DNA of 13,976 nucleotides from JAFCBV01 sp965370715 (GTDB lineage Archaea > EX4484-52 > B79-G9): NCBI GenBank assembly GCA_965370715.1, contig CBDUVQ010000017.1:1-13976 (forward strand), read 5' to 3'. Below, one piece after another: positions 11,993-13,976 of this stretch; position 1 is the stretch's first letter, and each line of letters starts with the position of its first letter. A program made the translations under genes and the position numbers. The notes under the pieces are model-generated. The model did no database searches. It had not been told where the DNA came from and saw only the letters and a program-made list of their open reading frames with translations.

Positions 11993-12883
11993 ATGATATG
12001 CTTGATTGCGCTCTTTGTTTTTGCAGTGATTGGTATCTTCAGCGCAAAGTACCGCGATTATTTTCGCGAAGCACTGAACTGCGTCTTTCGCAGGGCGACC
12101 CTGAGAAAGTGCGATACCGGCTTTGACCGAAAGATGAAGGCAAAGATAGTCGGGCGCCTGATGAATAGAAACCCGAAAATTGCTGCCGGTGTGTTCAGGC
12201 ACTTTGAGGCAATATCGTGGTTCTTCACAATACTTCTTTTCACAAGCATGGCTTACTCTGTTGACGGGCTTTACAACTACGCTGTGTACGGCAACTGCGA
12301 GGGTGAAAACTCAAACGCCTTTTGCGTGTTTAATGCAGTGGCCTGGGACAGAAACAGCATCGCGCTCTCAGACATTCCCCTTAATGTTTATCCTTCTGTT
12401 GGTATGGAAAGCGCGCCTGTGCACATTGTAGAGTTTGGCTGCTTCCAGTGCCCCTACACAAAATCCGCTGAAGACAATATAAAAGAAATACTTGAAAAAT
12501 ATCCTAATGATGTGCGCCATACATTTGTCTATGCTCCTGTGCCTTCTCACCACAATGCATTCCTTGCAGCAGAGGCAGCTGTGTGCGCAGGCAATGAAGG
12601 CCTGTTCACTGAGTACAGGCACCTTCTTTTTGAGAACATGGACTATATTGAGATAAGCGATGCAACGGGTGCACTTCGAATCTTAAAGAGCCTCGCAGAA
12701 GATATTGGCATTAATCCAAAAGAATTTGAGGCATGCCTTGACTTAGGCGATGCAGCATGCACAGTCCAGCAGTCAGTGGACTATTCAGAAAAGCTTGGAA
12801 TAACAAAAACCCCTACATTTTATGTAAATGGGAAAAAGATTGCAGGGGTTGTTTCTGTTGAGGATGTTGAGCGGGCTGTTTGA
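11993..12883 (+). CDS. Membrane-anchored DsbA-like thioredoxin-fold protein
   Basis: A 296-residue protein. The N-terminal region has one membrane helix at residues 1-17 and a second at about 73-90, separated by a basic segment with Cys30 and Cys40 (about 50 residues rich in Arg/Lys, likely cytoplasmic). After the second helix come Cys102 and Cys111, then the thioredoxin-fold domain from about 140: VEFGCFQCPYT holds the CFQC active site (150-153), a helical insertion follows, and KTPTFYVNGKK supplies the cis-proline (P274). It matches the DSBA/thioredoxin_4 group and is expected to act outside the membrane as a thiol oxidoreductase or isomerase in disulfide formation. No VKOR or DsbB partner lies nearby. 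Its gene converges with the hypothetical gene at 12903 across 19 bases. Confidence 0.85.
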   Translation: MICLIALFVFAVIGIFSAKYRDYFREALNCVFRRATLRKCDTGFDRKMKAKIVGRLMNRNPKIAAGVFRHFEAISWFFTILLFTSMAYSVDGLYNYAVYGNCEGENSNAFCVFNAVAWDRNSIALSDIPLNVYPSVGMESAPVHIVEFGCFQCPYTKSAEDNIKEILEKYPNDVRHTFVYAPVPSHHNAFLAAEAAVCAGNEGLFTEYRHLLFENMDYIEISDATGALRILKSLAEDIGINPKEFEACLDLGDAACTVQQSVDYSEKLGITKTPTFYVNGKKIAGVVSVEDVERAV

Positions 12884-12902
12884 AAAAGTATTGAATAGTG
12901 TA

Positions 12903-13217
12903 CTAAAAATCATGACCATCCAAGTCTTTCTTTTCTTCATATGCATCCATGACGACCTGGGTCTTCCAATCCCTTACATCAGGCGGTCCTAAAGCTATAG
13001 GGCCATACATCATACCCATCATCTCTACTTTAGAAGAACTGTTAACCTCTTCAGCAAGTGGTTTATTATTCTGTCGATGAGCCGCCCACATCTCAAAAGC
13101 AGTTTTATACACAATTGCTTGATCTGGTTCTTCGTCATACCTAGATACTTCAATTCCTATTGGAGTCTCAGTTCCTAGATGTTTATCCACACGTGAATCT
13201 CCAGTCAATCCAACCAT
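12903..13217 (-). CDS. Hypothetical acidic protein
   Basis: A 104-residue soluble, acidic protein; family not recognised. It has an N-terminal GLTGDSRVDKHLGTETPIG, a central amphipathic stretch (VYKTAFEMWAAHRQ), and a Met/Gly/Pro-rich part (MMGMMYGPIALGPP) before an acidic tail ending DLDGHDF. No signal peptide or membrane helix. Translation is well supported: GGGGTGAT (13228-13221 on the complement) ends three bases before the ATG at 13217, matching the 16S tail complement almost fully, so the gene is probably real. It lies 60 bases downstream of the serine hydroxymethyltransferase stop and has its own TATA box. Confidence 0.6.
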   Translation of the reverse strand: MVGLTGDSRVDKHLGTETPIGIEVSRYDEEPDQAIVYKTAFEMWAAHRQNNKPLAEEVNSSSKVEMMGMMYGPIALGPPDVRDWKTQVVMDAYEEKKDLDGHDF

Positions 13218-13220
13218 ACA

Positions 13221-13269
13221 ATCACCCCATAATCTGTAATCTCTTATGAAACTCTAAAGTATTTAAATG
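13221..13269 (-). promoter_or_regulatory. TATA box and Shine-Dalgarno for the 104-residue gene
   Basis: On the complement CATTTAAATAC (13269-13259) is about 26 nt before a start near 13238, followed by GGGGTGAT at 13228-13221. It lies in the gap after glyA, so this gene need not depend on glyA transcription. Confidence 0.5.
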
Positions 13270-13277
13270 ATTACCTT

Positions 13278-13976
13278 TCAGTAACAATATCCAACTTCCA
13301 AAAACTCCTTTCTAAACGCCGTAACATCCTCTTTTACAGCTTCAGGAGCCTCGCCATCTACTGCAACGCGCCCGATAAATTCGGAAACCTGCTGCATTTC
13401 AGGCTCTTTCATGCCAAAGTGCGTCATTTCCTGAACACCTATACGGATTCCTGACGGGTTGGCTGAGTTCTTTACATCATCCCATGGCAAAAGGTTCTTG
13501 TTCAAAATAATGTTTGCCTTTTCAAGAGATTCAGCGACCTTTGCGCCGCCTCCCTGCTTGCGAACATCCACGATGACCTGATGCGACTTTGTGTAGCCCT
13601 TAGACTCTGCGAGCGGCGCGAACCCTTCCTCTGCAAGGTATCCTGCGAGCGCCTGGGCGTTCCTGATTGTCTGGCGCGCGTAGTCCTCGCCAAAGTCAAT
13701 CATCTCAGCCATTGTGACTGCCATTGCAGGCAATCTGTGAATATGATGGTTCGACACAAGCCCCGGGAAAATCACAGGCTTTATCCTCTTGTAGTCTTCC
13801 TCAAGGTTGCCCATAAGCATTGCCCCCTGCGGACCCGGAAATGTTTTGTGCGCGGACGCGCCTATTATGTCAGCCCCCTCACGAAGCGGATCCTGAAACT
13901 GCTTTCCTGCGATAAGCCCAATAACATGCGAAGCATCATAAGTCAATTTTGCCCCGACCTCGTCTGCTGCTTCTCT
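13278..13976 (-). CDS. glyA: Serine hydroxymethyltransferase, C-terminal part
   Basis: The C-terminal 232 residues of a fold-type I PLP enzyme that interconverts serine and glycine while transferring a one-carbon unit to a pterin carrier (tetrahydrofolate or, in many archaea, tetrahydromethanopterin). The frame is open to the window edge (REAADEVGAKLTYDASHV), so the gene continues outside; the TTG at 13946 is internal, not a start. Visible landmarks: YDASHV with the PLP-ring aspartate, SAHKTFPGPQG with the Schiff-base lysine, FPGLVSNHHIH, and NPSGIRIGVQEMT with the substrate-carboxylate arginine. The HKTFPGPQG form differs from the bacterial HKTLRGPRGG and fits archaeal enzymes. About half of a typical 420-430 residue protein is present. 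Confidence 0.95.
   Translation of the reverse strand, partial: REAADEVGAKLTYDASHVIGLIAGKQFQDPLREGADIIGASAHKTFPGPQGAMLMGNLEEDYKRIKPVIFPGLVSNHHIHRLPAMAVTMAEMIDFGEDYARQTIRNAQALAGYLAEEGFAPLAESKGYTKSHQVIVDVRKQGGGAKVAESLEKANIILNKNLLPWDDVKNSANPSGIRIGVQEMTHFGMKEPEMQQVSEFIGRVAVDGEAPEAVKEDVTAFRKEFLEVGYCY

Noticed and set aside
13278..13946. Complete glyA gene starting at TTG 13946
   Set aside because: The frame stays open and conserved up to the window edge, and only the C-terminal half of the enzyme is present.
1..13976. CRISPR arrays, insertion sequences, integrases or attachment sites
   Set aside because: No regularly spaced direct repeats of suitable length, no transposase or integrase motifs, and no tRNA-end duplications were found by eye.

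Overview
The window looks archaeal. It has a tRNA gene with a 53-nt intron at the canonical 37/38 position that folds into a bulge-helix-bulge, tRNA 3' ends without encoded CCA, an MC1-type chromatin protein, a DUF234-type archaeal ATPase, an archaeal-style serine hydroxymethyltransferase, and several start codons lying about 24-28 nt downstream of TATA boxes, as in leaderless archaeal transcripts. Other genes have Shine-Dalgarno motifs (GGAGGT, GGTG, GGGGTGAT), so both initiation modes are used. The gene mix would fit an uncultivated euryarchaeal or DPANN-type lineage, but that placement is inference. Genes are tightly packed with mostly short gaps.

Layout. Positions 1-403 (minus) hold two translationally coupled small membrane-protein genes. 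Facing away from them, 506-1070 (plus) is a membrane-protein gene broken by two -1 frameshifts in homopolymers. Then come a YhaM-like OB-fold/HD exoribonuclease (1093-2079), a small charged hypothetical with a TTG start (2193-2486), and on the minus strand a DUF234-type ATPase with a palindromic operator candidate at its promoter (2506-3924). A tRNA-Ile(GAU)/tRNA-Met(CAU) pair sits at 4284-4075 (minus).

The most notable block is the plus-strand operon 4391-7574: a RimB-like retropepsin, a degenerate RimK-like ATP-grasp protein that probably starts at CTG, an intact RimK-like ATP-grasp ligase, and a zinc-dependent aspartoacylase/succinylglutamate desuccinylase-like enzyme. The logic is one of attaching an amino acid to a protein or small molecule and then removing it. 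The degenerate ATP-grasp protein is likely a non-catalytic partner of the active one.

Further right are a convergent HD phosphohydrolase-like gene (7576-8163, minus), a MoaD/ThiS-type ubiquitin-fold protein (8246-8512), and a 219-bp gap with three copies of TAGTA-N6-TACTA, two of them flanking a TATA-like box. Next is a 687-residue protein with xylose isomerase/AP endonuclease-type TIM-barrel motifs interrupted by an AT-rich coiled-coil segment (8732-10795, minus), a divergent Pro/Gln-rich probably disordered protein (10903-11451), the MC1 gene (11512-11784, minus), a membrane-anchored DsbA-like thioredoxin (11993-12883), a small hypothetical (12903-13217, minus), and the C-terminal 232 residues of serine hydroxymethyltransferase running off the right edge (13278-13976, minus).
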